DNA from: Brucella sp. 21LCYQ03
Lineage (GTDB): Bacteria; Pseudomonadota; Alphaproteobacteria; Rhizobiales; Rhizobiaceae
Assembly: GCF_023554105.1 (NCBI RefSeq)
Contig: NZ_JAMJWE010000007.1
Coordinates: 62,001-126,000, forward strand
Reading direction: 5' to 3'
DNA length: 64,000 nt
Below are positions 7,501-16,230 of this stretch, in pieces. Under the pieces are notes generated by a model that had not been told where the DNA came from, did no database searches, and was given only the letters and a program-made list of their open reading frames with translations. A program made the translations under genes and the position numbers. The first letter of the stretch is position 1. Every line of letters begins with the position of its first letter.

Positions 7501-9322
7501 ATTTCCCGAAAACGCCGGAACCAGCTTCAAATTGCAGCTTGGCGAGGCGCGCATAAATGCCGCCCTTTTCAACCAGCGTCTGATGGGTGCCCTCCTCGAC
7601 GATCTGGCCCTTATCAAGCACCAGAATACGGTCGGCTTTCAGAACTGTTGCAAGACGATGCGCAACAACAAGCGTTGTGCGATTATCCATCAGGCTATCC
7701 AGTGCCTTCTGCACCAGCATTTCGCTTTCAGCATCAAGCGCCGAAGTCGCTTCATCAAGCAGCAAAACGGGTGCCGCCCGAAGGATTGCACGCGCAATCG
7801 CGATACGCTGACGCTGACCGCCTGAAAGCGTCACACCGCGTTCGCCGACTTCCGTGTCATATCCCTTGTCGAGTGCCAGAATAAAATCATGTGCGAGTGC
7901 TGCCTTTGCTGCGGCTTCGATTTCCGCATCACTCGCACCCGGTTTACCAAAGCCGATATTTTCACGAATGCTGGTGGCAAAGATCACAACGTCTTGCGGC
8001 ACGACGGCAATGCGCTCGCGCACCTTAGCCGGATCGGCATCTGGCAAAGCCACACCATCCATACGCACAGAACCTGTCTGAGGATCGTAATAACGCATCA
8101 CCAGCGAGAAGATCGTGCTTTTACCAGCACCAGATGGCCCAACGATCGCAACCGTCTCACCGGGCTTTACAGCAAAGCTCACGCCATTGAGCGATGGTGC
8201 ATCGGGACGCGTTGGATAAGAGAAATGCACATTATCGAAGCTGATTTCGCCGCGCGCTGGCTCCGGAAGAGCAACTGGCTTTGACGGCGCGGCAATACCC
8301 GGATTTTCATCGAGTATCTCGGCAAGACGTTCTGTGGCACCTGCCGCCTGTGCAAGTTCACCACCCACTTCCGAAAGCGCACCAAAGGCACTGGCCGCAA
8401 ATACCGCGTAGAGAACAAACTGGCCGAGCGTACCGGCGCTCATTGTGCCCGACAGCACATCGCGCGAGCCAAACCACAAAACCGCAACAACACTGGCAAA
8501 GATCAGGAAGATGGCAAAGCCGGTGAGAATAGCGCGTGCCTTGATGGAAGAGCGTGCAGCCTGATAGGCTTTTTCGACAGCGCCTGCAAAACGACCCACC
8601 ACCATATTTTCATTGGTAAAAGCCTGCAAAGTGCGCATGGCACCAATCTGCTCGCTGGCATAGGCATTCGCATGGGCCAGCATATCCTGCGTCATACGCG
8701 AACGGCGGCGCACCGAGCGGCCAAAGGCAATCAGCGGAATAACAATCAGCGGAATGGCAGCAATCACGAGCATGGAAAGCTTAGGACTTGTGACGACCAT
8801 CATGATCAGCGCACCGATCCCGAGAATCATATTGCGCAAAGCAACAGAGGCGGTAGCCCCAACGACTGACTTGATCTGCGTTGTATCGACAGACAGTCGT
8901 GAAACAATCTCGCCGGATTGCGAACGATCAAAGAATTCGGTCGAAAGGCTTGTCACATGCGAAAAAACGGCATTGCGCAGGTCGGCCACTACGCGCTCAC
9001 CAAGCGAAATCACAAAGAAATAGCGAAGCCCGGATGCCAGCGCTAACACCAGCGCCAATGCCACCAGCATGACAAAGTAATTATTGACGAAGATTGCATC
9101 GGAACCCGAGAATCCATGATCAATCATCCGGCGAACGGCGACAGGGACTGCAAGAGTTGTTACAGCAGCAAGGACCAGCGAAAAAAGCGCGCCAACAACC
9201 AGACTCTTATAGCGCGAGAGAAATGGGATCATCCGCTTCAAGGGCTTAAGCGAGCGGCGTTTCCGATCTTCTTGGGTATTGAAATCAGGATTCATGCGAA
9301 TTTGACTATCTGTGCTGGCCAT
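7499..9322 (-). CDS. ABC-type exporter, fused membrane and ATPase domains (MsbA-like)
   Basis: About 607 residues: a six-span ABC exporter membrane domain over roughly residues 30-330, then an ATPase domain with Walker A GPSGAGKST, Q-loop, signature LSGGQRQ, Walker B VLLLDEATSALD and switch His in VAHR. Such half-transporters work as dimers exporting lipids, drugs or peptides; substrate is unknown. The ATG at 9322 is preferred. A longer frame starts at 9451, but its first 43 codons read through the likely rpmE promoter and give an unfamily-like sequence. It is divergent from rpmE and convergent with the motor operon, so probably monocistronic. Confidence 0.88.
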   Translation of the reverse strand: MASTDSQIRMNPDFNTQEDRKRRSLKPLKRMIPFLSRYKSLVVGALFSLVLAAVTTLAVPVAVRRMIDHGFSGSDAIFVNNYFVMLVALALVLALASGLRYFFVISLGERVVADLRNAVFSHVTSLSTEFFDRSQSGEIVSRLSVDTTQIKSVVGATASVALRNMILGIGALIMMVVTSPKLSMLVIAAIPLIVIPLIAFGRSVRRRSRMTQDMLAHANAYASEQIGAMRTLQAFTNENMVVGRFAGAVEKAYQAARSSIKARAILTGFAIFLIFASVVAVLWFGSRDVLSGTMSAGTLGQFVLYAVFAASAFGALSEVGGELAQAAGATERLAEILDENPGIAAPSKPVALPEPARGEISFDNVHFSYPTRPDAPSLNGVSFAVKPGETVAIVGPSGAGKSTIFSLVMRYYDPQTGSVRMDGVALPDADPAKVRERIAVVPQDVVIFATSIRENIGFGKPGASDAEIEAAAKAALAHDFILALDKGYDTEVGERGVTLSGGQRQRIAIARAILRAAPVLLLDEATSALDAESEMLVQKALDSLMDNRTTLVVAHRLATVLKADRILVLDKGQIVEEGTHQTLVEKGGIYARLAKLQFEAGSGVFGK

Positions 9323-9338
9323 TCTTGAGATTGCGCCC

Positions 9339-9367
9339 TTGTTATTGCCGTGCGCCTGATGTATAGG
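9339..9367 (+). promoter_or_regulatory. Likely rpmE promoter
   Basis: TTGTTA (9339-9344), 17-bp spacer, TATAGG (9362-9367). It gives a leader of about 120 nt before rpmE and supports the shorter start of the divergent ABC exporter. Assigned by eye. Confidence 0.5.
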
Positions 9368-9492
9368 CTCGCCAACCCTTTTGGAAGCCGTTGCCTTTGG
9401 TAACGGGTCTTCATATTGACCATCGGGCGAAAGTGCCGCAGTTTTAAACATTAGAGCTGGGCTTTTCTTCCCAGACTTTCAGGATTGAGAAG

Positions 9493-9714
9493 ATGAAAGC
9501 TGATATCCATCCCGACTACCACACCATCAAGGTCGTGATGACCGATGGCACCGAATACACAACCCGTTCTACCTGGGGCAAAGAAGGCGATACGATGAAC
9601 CTCGATATCGACCCAACCACGCATCCAGCTTGGACCGGTGGTTCGCAGACCCTGCTCGACCGCGGTGGCCGCGTTACCAAGTTCAAAAACCGTTTCGGCA
9701 ATCTCGGTATCTAA
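9493..9714 (+). CDS. rpmE: 50S ribosomal protein L31, zinc-independent form
   Basis: A 73-residue ribosomal large-subunit protein that bridges to the small subunit. The sequence begins [10 protein letters not shown] and ends FGNLGI, typical of L31. It has no cysteine, so it is the C-minus (zinc-free) form. The ribosome site is AGGATTGAGAAG just before the ATG. A strong terminator follows 22 bp after the stop, so it is a single-gene unit. Confidence 0.95.
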   Translation: MKADIHPDYHTIKVVMTDGTEYTTRSTWGKEGDTMNLDIDPTTHPAWTGGSQTLLDRGGRVTKFKNRFGNLGI

Positions 9715-9736
9715 TATCGTTATTGATGGACTTACG

Positions 9737-9764
9737 AAAAACCTCGCTCTGGCGGGGTTTTTTG
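9737..9764 (+). terminator. Terminator after rpmE
   Basis: Stem ACCTCGC/GCGGGGT (9741-9758, TCTG loop, one G-T pair) flanked by AAAA on the left and TTTTTT on the right. Confidence 0.88.
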
Positions 9765-9792
9765 TTGCCTGCATTTCATGTGACTGCCAAAT

Positions 9793-9820
9793 AAAAAAAC
9801 TCCCGGACGAGCCGGGAGTT
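9793..9820 (-). terminator. Terminator after the yebC-family gene
   Basis: Stem AACTCCCGG/CCGGGAGTT (9798-9820) with a 5-nt loop; reading leftward the T run corresponds to plus-strand A residues 9793-9799. It is tail to tail with the rpmE terminator. Confidence 0.88.
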
Positions 9821-9846
9821 CAAACAGTTAAAACTGAAGCCAGAAC

Positions 9847-10593
9847 TTAGGCGCTCAGCTTTTCCATCACTTCGTCGCTGACTTCAAAGTTGCTGTAGAC
9901 GTTCTGAACGTCATCATCATCTTCAAGCACATTGAGAAGCTTCAGCACAGAGCGTGCCTTTTCTTCATCAAGTTCGGTGTTGGTCTGTGGCTTCCAGATC
10001 GTCTTGATCGATTCGGCTTCACCAAGCGCTGTTTCCAACGCCTTAGACACGTCACCGATGTCTTCAAAGGCGCAGAGGATCACATGCTCTTCTTCGCCCG
10101 ACTGAACGTCGTCAGCACCGGCTTCAATCGCCGCTTCCATGACTGTGTCGGCATCGCCAACGGCAATCTTGTAAACGATTTCGCCAACGCGATCGAACAT
10201 GAATGCAGCCGAACCAGTTTCGCCCAGCGCACCACCAGACTTGGTGAAAGCTGCACGCACATTGGATGCGGTACGGTTGCGGTTGTCGGTCAGGGCTTCA
10301 ACGATGACCATAACGCCGCCCGGGCCACGGCCCTCGTAACGCACTTCATCGTAGTTTTCGCCGTCATTGCCAGCGGCCTTTTTAATGGCGCGTTCAATGT
10401 TGTCTTTCGGCATCGACTGCGCTTTGGCGTTCTGGATTGCCAGACGCAGGCGCGGGTTCATCAATGGGTCAGGCAGACCCTGCTTGGCCGCAACAGTAAT
10501 TTCGCGTCCGAGCTTTGAAAACATTTTCGACCGCACGGCATCCTGACGGCCTTTGCGGTGCATGATATTCTTAAACTGTGAATGGCCAGCCAT
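9847..10593 (-). CDS. YebC/PmpR-family protein
   Basis: A 248-residue protein with the invariant start [18 protein letters not shown]. YebC-family proteins were first described as DNA-binding transcriptional regulators, and more recently as ribosome-associated factors that ease translation through difficult motifs (proline stretches) in some bacteria. Other family segments are [15 protein letters not shown] and the [21 protein letters not shown] region (given here in parts). The ATG at 10593 is the family start; the open frame runs another 48 codons upstream from a TTG but with no similarity. In many bacteria it sits near ruvC; here the neighbours are rpmE and bioR. Confidence 0.93.
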   Translation of the reverse strand: MAGHSQFKNIMHRKGRQDAVRSKMFSKLGREITVAAKQGLPDPLMNPRLRLAIQNAKAQSMPKDNIERAIKKAAGNDGENYDEVRYEGRGPGGVMVIVEALTDNRNRTASNVRAAFTKSGGALGETGSAAFMFDRVGEIVYKIAVGDADTVMEAAIEAGADDVQSGEEEHVILCAFEDIGDVSKALETALGEAESIKTIWKPQTNTELDEEKARSVLKLLNVLEDDDDVQNVYSNFEVSDEVMEKLSA

Positions 10594-10793
10594 GGCACCC
10601 CTGTTCGGTTCAAATGAAGCGCACGGAAAAAGCGTCACTTGAGAAGAGGGCAGGCCACAGCTCGGGCCAGCGTGCTTTCCGTGCAGAATGGGCGCGTTAT
10701 AAGGAATTGAGGCCCATTCGTCCAGCAAAAGCGCCAAATTACAAATTCCTCTGTCAATTATGCGATTAGCTGTCGACGCCTACACCCAAACAG

Positions 10794-10807
10794 CTTTATC
10801 TATAAAG
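10794..10807. promoter_or_regulatory. BioR operator in front of bioR
   Basis: A 14-bp palindrome CTTTATCTATAAAG containing the BioR consensus TTATCTATAA, ending 2 bp before the bioR ATG. The position points to autorepression by blocking transcription or early elongation. Confidence 0.85.
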
Positions 10808-10809
10808 CC

Positions 10810-11490
10810 ATGAAACAGCATTCCAGCAATACCACCAGCGAAACAATTGCTACCCGTATCAGCCGCATACTCGCCGACCGCATCATTGCCGGCGTGATCG
10901 AGCCGGGCGTGAAGTTGCGGCAGGATCATATTGCTGAAGAGTTCGAAACAAGCCATGTGCCAGTCCGTGAAGCGTTTCGACGACTGGAAGCACAAGGGCT
11001 GGCAATTTCAGAGCCGAGGCGCGGTGTTCGCGTTGCTTCTTTCGACATCAAAGAAATTCGTGAAGTAGCAGAAATGCGCGCAGCTCTTGAAGTGCTGGCA
11101 TTGCGCCATGCGGCACCGCACATCACACGCGCTACGCTGGATGCAGCAGAGCAAGCCACAGTCGAAGGTGATAAATCACGCGACGTCAGAAGCTGGGAAG
11201 AAGCCAATCGTCGTTTTCATCGGCTGATTCTCGAACCCTGCAACATGCCGCGTCTTCTGGCTACCATTGACGATCTGCATGCAGCCAGTGCGCGCTTTTT
11301 GTTCGCCACATGGCGGTCGGAGTGGGAAACCCGAACCGATCATGACCACAGGGCTATTTTAACTGCGCTTCGTCAGAATGACATTGACGCCGCAACGACC
11401 ATTCTCGCCCGCCATGTTCAATGGATCGGCCATCGCCCTATAAAAACGGCATCGGGCAAAACCCGCGATTCTTTCGCAATCGTTGGCTAG
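10810..11490 (+). CDS. bioR: BioR, GntR-family biotin repressor
   Basis: A 226-residue regulator with an N-terminal winged helix-turn-helix (about 15-75, with LRQDHIAEEFETSHVPVREA as recognition region) and a C-terminal FCD ligand-binding domain (about 85-215) with His/Asp residues such as FHRLIL and DHRAIL. BioR represses biotin synthesis and uptake genes in alphaproteobacteria that lack a DNA-binding domain on BirA. The assignment rests on family membership, on the next gene being the biotin transporter bioY, and on BioR boxes before both genes. No classical ribosome site separates the operator from the ATG. Confidence 0.88.
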   Translation: MKQHSSNTTSETIATRISRILADRIIAGVIEPGVKLRQDHIAEEFETSHVPVREAFRRLEAQGLAISEPRRGVRVASFDIKEIREVAEMRAALEVLALRHAAPHITRATLDAAEQATVEGDKSRDVRSWEEANRRFHRLILEPCNMPRLLATIDDLHAASARFLFATWRSEWETRTDHDHRAILTALRQNDIDAATTILARHVQWIGHRPIKTASGKTRDSFAIVG

Positions 11491-11586
11491 ACGCAGCTTC
11501 AACAATCAGATTTTCTACTGCCCCGATGCAGATTGCGAACGGGTCTTATCGTACTGATTTTAAACAATTCCCAATTTTTATATATT

Positions 11587-11596
11587 TTATCTATTT
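11587..11596. promoter_or_regulatory. Possible upstream BioR box of bioY
   Basis: TTATCTATTT matches eight of ten consensus positions of TTATCTATAA. It lies 55 bp upstream of the better box at 11651 in an A/T-rich stretch, so chance is possible. Confidence 0.45.
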
Positions 11597-11650
11597 CTCA
11601 CTTGCCAAAACACATCAATCCAGAGATTTTAAATAGATCGAGTCGTAATT

Positions 11651-11660
11651 TTATCTATAG
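11651..11660. promoter_or_regulatory. BioR operator in front of bioY
   Basis: TTATCTATAG matches nine of ten positions of the BioR consensus and lies 13 bp before the bioY ATG, with the ribosome site GAGGAAG between them. Binding here would block bioY transcription when biotin is plentiful. Confidence 0.78.
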
Positions 11661-11672
11661 TTTGAGGAAGCC

Positions 11673-12233
11673 ATGGCCTACATCACCCAAAAGAGCGTAT
11701 CTTTCAGCCCGCTTGATCTTGAGTCCCGCTCCCCTGCCCTGCGCATCGCAGCTGTCGCATTTGGCACATTGGTTCTGGCAATCTCGTCGCAGATTGAAGT
11801 TCCTATGATCCCCGTTCCAATCACGCTTCAGACATTAATCGTTCCATTGATCGGCGCGCTTTATGGCTGGCGACTGGGTGCAGCCACGGTTCTCGCATGG
11901 CTTGGTCAGGCGATGATTGGTCTTCCTGTTCTTGCAGGCGGCGCTGGCGGTATTCACCACTTCGCAGGTGCAACGGCTGGCTATCTCGCAGCCTTCCCGA
12001 TTATCGCAGCGCTGACCGGTTATCTCGCTGAGCGCGGCTGGAATAAGAGCATTGTCCTGAGCTTCGCGTCTTTCCTTGCTGCCAATGCGATCTGTCTGGC
12101 GCTTGGCGCACTGTGGCTTTCGGGCGTCATCGGTATTGAAAAGGCCGTCGCCTTCGGCGTTACGCCATTCCTCGTCGGCGCCGCGATCAAATCCGCACTC
12201 GGCGCTGCGATTCTTAAAGCAGCAAACCGATAA
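11673..12233 (+). CDS. bioY: BioY biotin transporter substrate-binding subunit
   Basis: A 186-residue integral membrane protein of the ECF-type S component family that captures biotin. Six hydrophobic spans are visible, with family segments VPMIPVPITLQT around 44-56 and the GLPVLAGGAGGI region near 90. No BioM/BioN energising genes are adjacent; solitary BioY proteins can still take up biotin or use a shared ECF module. It is followed 7 bp later by a DUF1284 gene, probably in the same transcript. Demand for biotin in this window includes pyruvate carboxylase at the right edge. Confidence 0.93.
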   Translation: MAYITQKSVSFSPLDLESRSPALRIAAVAFGTLVLAISSQIEVPMIPVPITLQTLIVPLIGALYGWRLGAATVLAWLGQAMIGLPVLAGGAGGIHHFAGATAGYLAAFPIIAALTGYLAERGWNKSIVLSFASFLAANAICLALGALWLSGVIGIEKAVAFGVTPFLVGAAIKSALGAAILKAANR

Positions 12234-12240
12234 GCAAAAA

Positions 12241-12666
12241 ATGACGGTACGCCTACGCGGCCATCATCTTCTCTGCATGCTGACTTATATCGGCAAAGGC
12301 TACAGCCCGGCATTCGTTGACAATTATGACACGATTGCCGGGCGCTTGTCTGGTGGAGAAGACATCGAGATCATTGATGGACCGGACGATATTTGTCAGC
12401 CGCTGCTTTGTACCGGCGATTGCCACTGCTTTAATGAAAGTGTTGTAGTCCGCGACCGGCTGGCGCTTAACGCCGTCTCAGACTTATTTGAAACAACAAT
12501 TGCCGCAGGTTCTGCTTTCGAACTTGATGCACCGCGGCTCACATTAATGCGCTCTGCCTTTGCAGCAGGAACCATCCGCAAAGCCTGTCGATCTTGCGAA
12601 TGGTCAGATCTCTGCACCCGCATTGCCGTCAACGACGATTATGCGGGCGTGCAGATCAGGTTGTAG
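12241..12666 (+). CDS. Cysteine-rich DUF1284 protein
   Basis: A 141-residue protein whose start MTVRLRGHHLLC is typical of DUF1284. Eight cysteines are at about 12, 52, 57, 61, 63, 116, 119 and 125. The clusters CxxxxCxxxCxC and CxxCxxxxxC look like metal or Fe-S ligands. The function is not established. It begins 7 bp after bioY and has no promoter of its own that I can see, so the biotin transporter and this protein should be co-expressed under BioR. It converges on the YmdB-like gene. Confidence 0.78.
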   Translation: MTVRLRGHHLLCMLTYIGKGYSPAFVDNYDTIAGRLSGGEDIEIIDGPDDICQPLLCTGDCHCFNESVVVRDRLALNAVSDLFETTIAAGSAFELDAPRLTLMRSAFAAGTIRKACRSCEWSDLCTRIAVNDDYAGVQIRL

Positions 12667-12673
12667 ATCGGAA

Positions 12674-13498
12674 TTATTTCCAGAACTCTGGAATATTCTC
12701 TTCCAGTCGTGCGCCAATACGCAGTGGTGCAATTTTTTCAGCAAGGCCGGTACGATCAGAAATCTCAATGCCCACGCCGCAGACTGTGGCAGGACCGCTG
12801 GCTGCCTCAAAGCGACCTTTCGGCACTTTCGACAGGAACCGATTAAGCGGCTCTTCCTTTTCCATGCCCAGCGACGAATCATAATCGCCGCACATGCCAG
12901 CATCCGACATATAGGCCGTGCCGTTGCGCAGGATTTGATAGTCAGCAGTCGGCACATGGGTGTGCGTTCCGACCACAGCACTGGCGCGACCATCAACAAA
13001 ATGGCCGAAGCACTGCTTTTCGCTGGTGGCTTCTGCGTGAAAATCGAAGAACACGGCATCAGCCTGTTCACCGAGCGGACAGGCTTCGAGGATTTTCTCG
13101 GCTGTGATGAACGGATCGTTGAGGTCAGGGTGCATGAAAACGCGACCCATCACATTGGATACCAGCACGCGCGCACCGTTTTTGGCGATGTAAAGCCCTT
13201 CGCCCTTGCCCGCAGTTCCTTTCGGAAAATTTGCAGGACGCAGAAAACGATCTTCACGCTTGGAGAAATCAAGCGCCTCGCGCTGATCCCAAACATGATT
13301 GCCGGTCGTAACGACATCGGCACCCGCACGGATTGTGTCGTGAAAAATCTCTTCGGTAATACCGAAGCCGCCAGCGGCGTTTTCACCGTTGACGATCACG
13401 AAGTCCAGCTTCAGATCGGAAATCAGCCCCGGCAGCTTGTCATAGACCGCCATGCGCCCCGACCGGCCCACCATATCACCAAGAAAAAGTAATCTCAT
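12674..13498 (-). CDS. YmdB-like metallophosphoesterase (TIGR00282 family)
   Basis: A 274-residue dinuclear metal phosphodiesterase. Ligand motifs seen are GDMVGRSG at 7-14, NGENAAGGFG near 37, GNHVWDQ near 66, DFHAEATSEK near 152 and GTHTHVPTAD near 177. Characterised relatives hydrolyse 2',3'- and 3',5'-cyclic nucleotides; the substrate here is not known. It lies 13 bp downstream of the formyl-THF cyclo-ligase gene on the same strand, so the two are probably one transcript, an arrangement common in Rhizobiales. Confidence 0.88.
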   Translation of the reverse strand: MRLLFLGDMVGRSGRMAVYDKLPGLISDLKLDFVIVNGENAAGGFGITEEIFHDTIRAGADVVTTGNHVWDQREALDFSKREDRFLRPANFPKGTAGKGEGLYIAKNGARVLVSNVMGRVFMHPDLNDPFITAEKILEACPLGEQADAVFFDFHAEATSEKQCFGHFVDGRASAVVGTHTHVPTADYQILRNGTAYMSDAGMCGDYDSSLGMEKEEPLNRFLSKVPKGRFEAASGPATVCGVGIEISDRTGLAEKIAPLRIGARLEENIPEFWK

Positions 13499-13511
13499 AA
13501 ATCCGTCTTTA

Positions 13512-14111
13512 TCAGCCCTGATCGAAGGAGCGCAAGCCAGTCTCGGTCAGTATCTGGTGAAGAGCGATGTCGTGCGGCTCATTGGGCACATGTGGCACTT
13601 CCTGACATTCAAATGCCATGCCGATCAGCAGCGGTTCCAGACCCCGCAGCCTGAAGCGCGACAGCGCGCGATCATAGTGCCCTGCCCCGTAACCAAGCCT
13701 GTGGCCACGTTTGTCAAAACCAGCAAGCGGCATCAGCAAAATGGCCGGGTCGACGAGCGGTGCATTCTTATCTGGCCCCATCGTGCCAAAACCCGTCTGC
13801 ACCAGTTCCGCATCTGGCAGAAACTCGCGAAAAGCAATTGTCTCCTTATCCAGAACCACAGGCAGGCACAGCCGCACACCCTTATCGCGCATGAAAGACA
13901 ATAGCGGGCGTGGATCAATCTCCGATCGGATCGGCCAATACCCGGCGATCATTGCTCCCTTTGGAATATGAAGAGCGGCTTCTGCCTTTTTAGCCGCCGA
14001 CAAAGAGGCCTCGTAACGAAACCGCGGATCAAGCGCATCGCGACGCGAAAGCACTGCTCGCCTCAACTGCTGCTTATCGCCACCTTGCGGCTGCCCGGTA
14101 TCATTCATCAA
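13512..14111 (-). CDS. 5-formyltetrahydrofolate cyclo-ligase
   Basis: A 199-residue ATP-dependent enzyme converting 5-formyl-THF to 5,10-methenyl-THF, keeping the folate pool active. The family phosphate-binding motif appears as LGYGAGHYDRAL near 137-148 (usual GxGxGYYDR), and the N-terminal basic segment KQQLRRAVLSRRDAL near 12-26 fits substrate binding. It lies near the 6S RNA gene with one membrane-protein gene between, echoing the classical ssrS-ygfA linkage. Downstream is the YmdB-like gene. Confidence 0.92.
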   Translation of the reverse strand: MMNDTGQPQGGDKQQLRRAVLSRRDALDPRFRYEASLSAAKKAEAALHIPKGAMIAGYWPIRSEIDPRPLLSFMRDKGVRLCLPVVLDKETIAFREFLPDAELVQTGFGTMGPDKNAPLVDPAILLMPLAGFDKRGHRLGYGAGHYDRALSRFRLRGLEPLLIGMAFECQEVPHVPNEPHDIALHQILTETGLRSFDQG

Positions 14112-14157
14112 ACGCCTCCACCAATTGCTGATAGTGGACCCGGAATGTGCCTATCCG

Positions 14158-15141
14158 TCAAGCGGCAGTTGCTAATCTCTCCGAGCGCTCACGAATAACT
14201 TTCAGCACAACACCGTGAAAATCATTCAGGAAAACCTCACCCCAGAGATCGCAATAGAAATTGATCGGCGTCGCGATCCGATAACGCGTGGTCAGTGTCA
14301 GGCGTGTGTGACCATTCGGAAGTGCTACAAGCTGATAATCGCCATTGGTAAGCTTGAGATAGGAACTATCCACATCGATATGCGCTTCAACGGCAGCAGG
14401 TATCGATTCAGGTCCAAAATTGAAATCCCATGCAAGAAGACGATTTTCTTCCCACTGCGTTATGATTTCCTGAAATCTTACGCCGCGTGTCCACTCAAGC
14501 CGGCGTACAGCGCCAACACCCTCGCCCTCAAGCCGCGCATCGACAGGCTGCGGAACACCGACGATCCCGTGACTGAATGTCCATGAGAGTTCGTCCTGAC
14601 GAACGTTGCGGATTTCAGCCGTCTGCTGCCACACAATGTCAGGCGAGGCTGCAATATCGATGACGGTGGTAACCGCCCCCTCATGCGGCTCATATTTTAG
14701 CAACGGTTCAAAAGGGTAAAACATCAGTGGAAGTGCAATCACCAACATTGTCGAACGTGGCGTACGGAAGCGGCGGATAAGCGAAAGCGTCACCAATGAT
14801 CCAATCGCCGAAAAAACTGCAAAGAATGGCGCAGCCATAATCACACAAATCCCGCCCTCGCGAAAAAAGACCATGCTGATAACGACAAGGCCGCCGATAA
14901 TCATCCAGCCCATTTTTACGTGGTTCCAAAGGGGCTTTTGTGCACGCGGATCGCTGATACTCGATGCAAGGCTCGCAATTCCCATCGGCAAAAGCATAAG
15001 CCCACCGATAAAGGGCATCATATCCGAAATGGGCGTCAGCCAGATCAGCATATAGAGCAACAGCCCGTAGACCATCGCAATTGGAACAGCGACGCGCAGA
15101 CGTTCAGAAACAGGAGGCAAATCAGGGGGAGTATATGTCAT
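14158..15141 (-). CDS. Membrane protein with SRPBCC-like domain
   Basis: About 327 residues. The first half (residues 15-160) has four or five hydrophobic spans; the second half (from about 165) reads like an SRPBCC/polyketide-cyclase fold, with VTTVIDIAASPDIVWQ opening the first strand and W/R-rich strands ending in RYRIATPINFY and a final helix. This fusion is seen in uncharacterised Rhizobiales proteins; a lipid or hydrophobic ligand is a fair guess only. The ATG at 15141 was chosen over a GTG at 15153; neither has a good ribosome site. A repeat element lies just upstream. Confidence 0.7.
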   Translation of the reverse strand: MTYTPPDLPPVSERLRVAVPIAMVYGLLLYMLIWLTPISDMMPFIGGLMLLPMGIASLASSISDPRAQKPLWNHVKMGWMIIGGLVVISMVFFREGGICVIMAAPFFAVFSAIGSLVTLSLIRRFRTPRSTMLVIALPLMFYPFEPLLKYEPHEGAVTTVIDIAASPDIVWQQTAEIRNVRQDELSWTFSHGIVGVPQPVDARLEGEGVGAVRRLEWTRGVRFQEIITQWEENRLLAWDFNFGPESIPAAVEAHIDVDSSYLKLTNGDYQLVALPNGHTRLTLTTRYRIATPINFYCDLWGEVFLNDFHGVVLKVIRERSERLATAA

Positions 15142-15178
15142 CAACAAACGCACAAATCTTTGAAGGGATAAGGCGTTC

Positions 15179-15278
15179 TATAGCATGTCGCGGAAAAGTG
15201 GGAACCGGTTTACCGATAACGACATGCGCAAAAAAGAAATGGAGCAAGCGCCGTGAATACGATCAGCGCAACACGCTC
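15179..15278. repeat. Mosaic palindromic repeat (modules A and B)
   Basis: 15179-15230 contains GCATGTCGCGGAAAAGTGGG, AACCGG and a mirrored GACATGCGC (module A, as at 21038 and 22652). It is followed by a GGAGC...GCTCC pair (15241-15278) resembling module B. It is placed between the membrane protein gene and the 6S RNA. Confidence 0.6.
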
Positions 15279-15349
15279 CAAAACATATTTGTCTTAAATA
15301 ACAAACCGCTTGGCTCAAAAAGGCGCAAAGCGAAAGAGAAAGTGGCGAC

Positions 15350-15505
15350 CACGACGACCGATGGTAGTGTTTGATCCCGGGAACCTACAACGTAGGTGGG
15401 CGCCATATGCAAAAGCCCACAGGCCTTCACAGGGACAGCTCCCTTAGAGATCAATAAGGCCCCGGGGATGCTGTTACACCTGTCGGGAAGCGCAGTACGC
15501 CGACA
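15350..15505 (-). ncRNA. ssrS: 6S RNA
   Basis: 6S RNA binds housekeeping RNA polymerase by mimicking an open promoter and lowers transcription in slow growth. The sequence, read leftward, contains the alphaproteobacterial 6S hallmark 3' part (CCCACCTACGTTGTAGGTTC then CGGGATCA) and matching 5' parts with GGTGTAACAG and CCCCGGGGCC that fold into one long interrupted rod. It lies directly downstream of zapA and close to the formyl-THF cyclo-ligase gene, the classical neighbourhood. A -10-like CTATAT at 15510-15515 supports the 5' end. Both ends are estimates to within about 15 nt. Confidence 0.85.
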
Positions 15506-15574
15506 ACACATATAGGCGCAGTCACGCATAAGCGCCAGAGCTATCGAGACAGATACAGAAATCTTTTAGAAAAA

Positions 15575-15946
15575 TCAGGCAGACCCACGACGCGGTGAGA
15601 TACGCGCCGCCACCTGCTCAAGACGAGCCGCAACATCTGCGAGCATTCCGGTTACGGCTGCATCATTTTTATCGGCACTTGTCAGCGCTTCATCATGTGA
15701 GTTGCGCAGGTTTTCAACCTCTTTTTCAAGCGCTTTGACACGCTTCTGAGTCTCAGCGAGCTCATCCATCACCATAATGCCAGACATGACAGTGAGACGC
15801 AGATCACCGATTTCGCCAAAAGAAGATTTCAGATGAGTAACATACTGGTCGAAACGATGCGCAAGCCCAGAGAGATGCTCTTCTTGCCCTTCGTCACAGG
15901 CCATCCGATAAGCTTTGCCATCGATGGTAACGGTTACAGTCGCCAT
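15575..15946 (-). CDS. zapA: Cell division protein ZapA
   Basis: A 123-residue FtsZ-ring stabiliser. The N-terminus MATVTVTIDGKAYRMACDEGQ is the ZapA globular domain start (strand pair binding FtsZ), followed by EEHLxxLAxxFD and a C-terminal coiled coil from about 62 to 112. ZapA crosslinks FtsZ filaments in the cytoplasm. The upstream DUF4164 coiled-coil gene ends 11 bp before the ATG, so the two are cotranscribed; 6S RNA follows 70 bp later on the same strand. Confidence 0.92.
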   Translation of the reverse strand: MATVTVTIDGKAYRMACDEGQEEHLSGLAHRFDQYVTHLKSSFGEIGDLRLTVMSGIMVMDELAETQKRVKALEKEVENLRNSHDEALTSADKNDAAVTGMLADVAARLEQVAARISPRRGSA

Positions 15947-15957
15947 GCTTGTGTCCT

Positions 15958-16230
15958 TTATCGATCCAGAACGGCGCGGATGGTTTCCATAGCAGTCACA
16001 AGACGACGTGACACTTCACGGTTCGCAGCTTCAAGCCGCTCTGCGCGTGCCTCAGATTGGTCAAGTTCCTGAGCAAGTTTGCTACGGTCAGCGTTCATAC
16101 GCTGCACCTCTTCCTCGGCTTCGGCGAAGTCGCCTTCCTTGTCCAGCCGCAGATCAACTGCTTGTTCAAGCGTGTTGAGTGCTTTGTCCAGCCGTTCGAG
16201 GACTTGCCTGAGGGTCGTATCGGGTGCCAT
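15958..16230 (-). CDS. DUF4164 coiled-coil protein
   Basis: A 90-residue protein, almost all heptad coiled coil, with Leu/Ala at core positions and many Glu/Arg. It matches the DUF4164 type that regularly precedes zapA in Rhizobiales; a division-related role (possibly functionally like ZapB) is inferred from this linkage only. The ATG at 16230 has AAGG eight bases upstream; a longer TTG start at 16245 is less likely. Confidence 0.8.
   Translation of the reverse strand: MAPDTTLRQVLERLDKALNTLEQAVDLRLDKEGDFAEAEEEVQRMNADRSKLAQELDQSEARAERLEAANREVSRRLVTAMETIRAVLDR

Noticed and set aside
12560-13492. 310-codon plus-strand frame opposite the YmdB-like gene
   Set aside because: It is the antisense shadow of a clear metallophosphoesterase gene, with no family features of its own.
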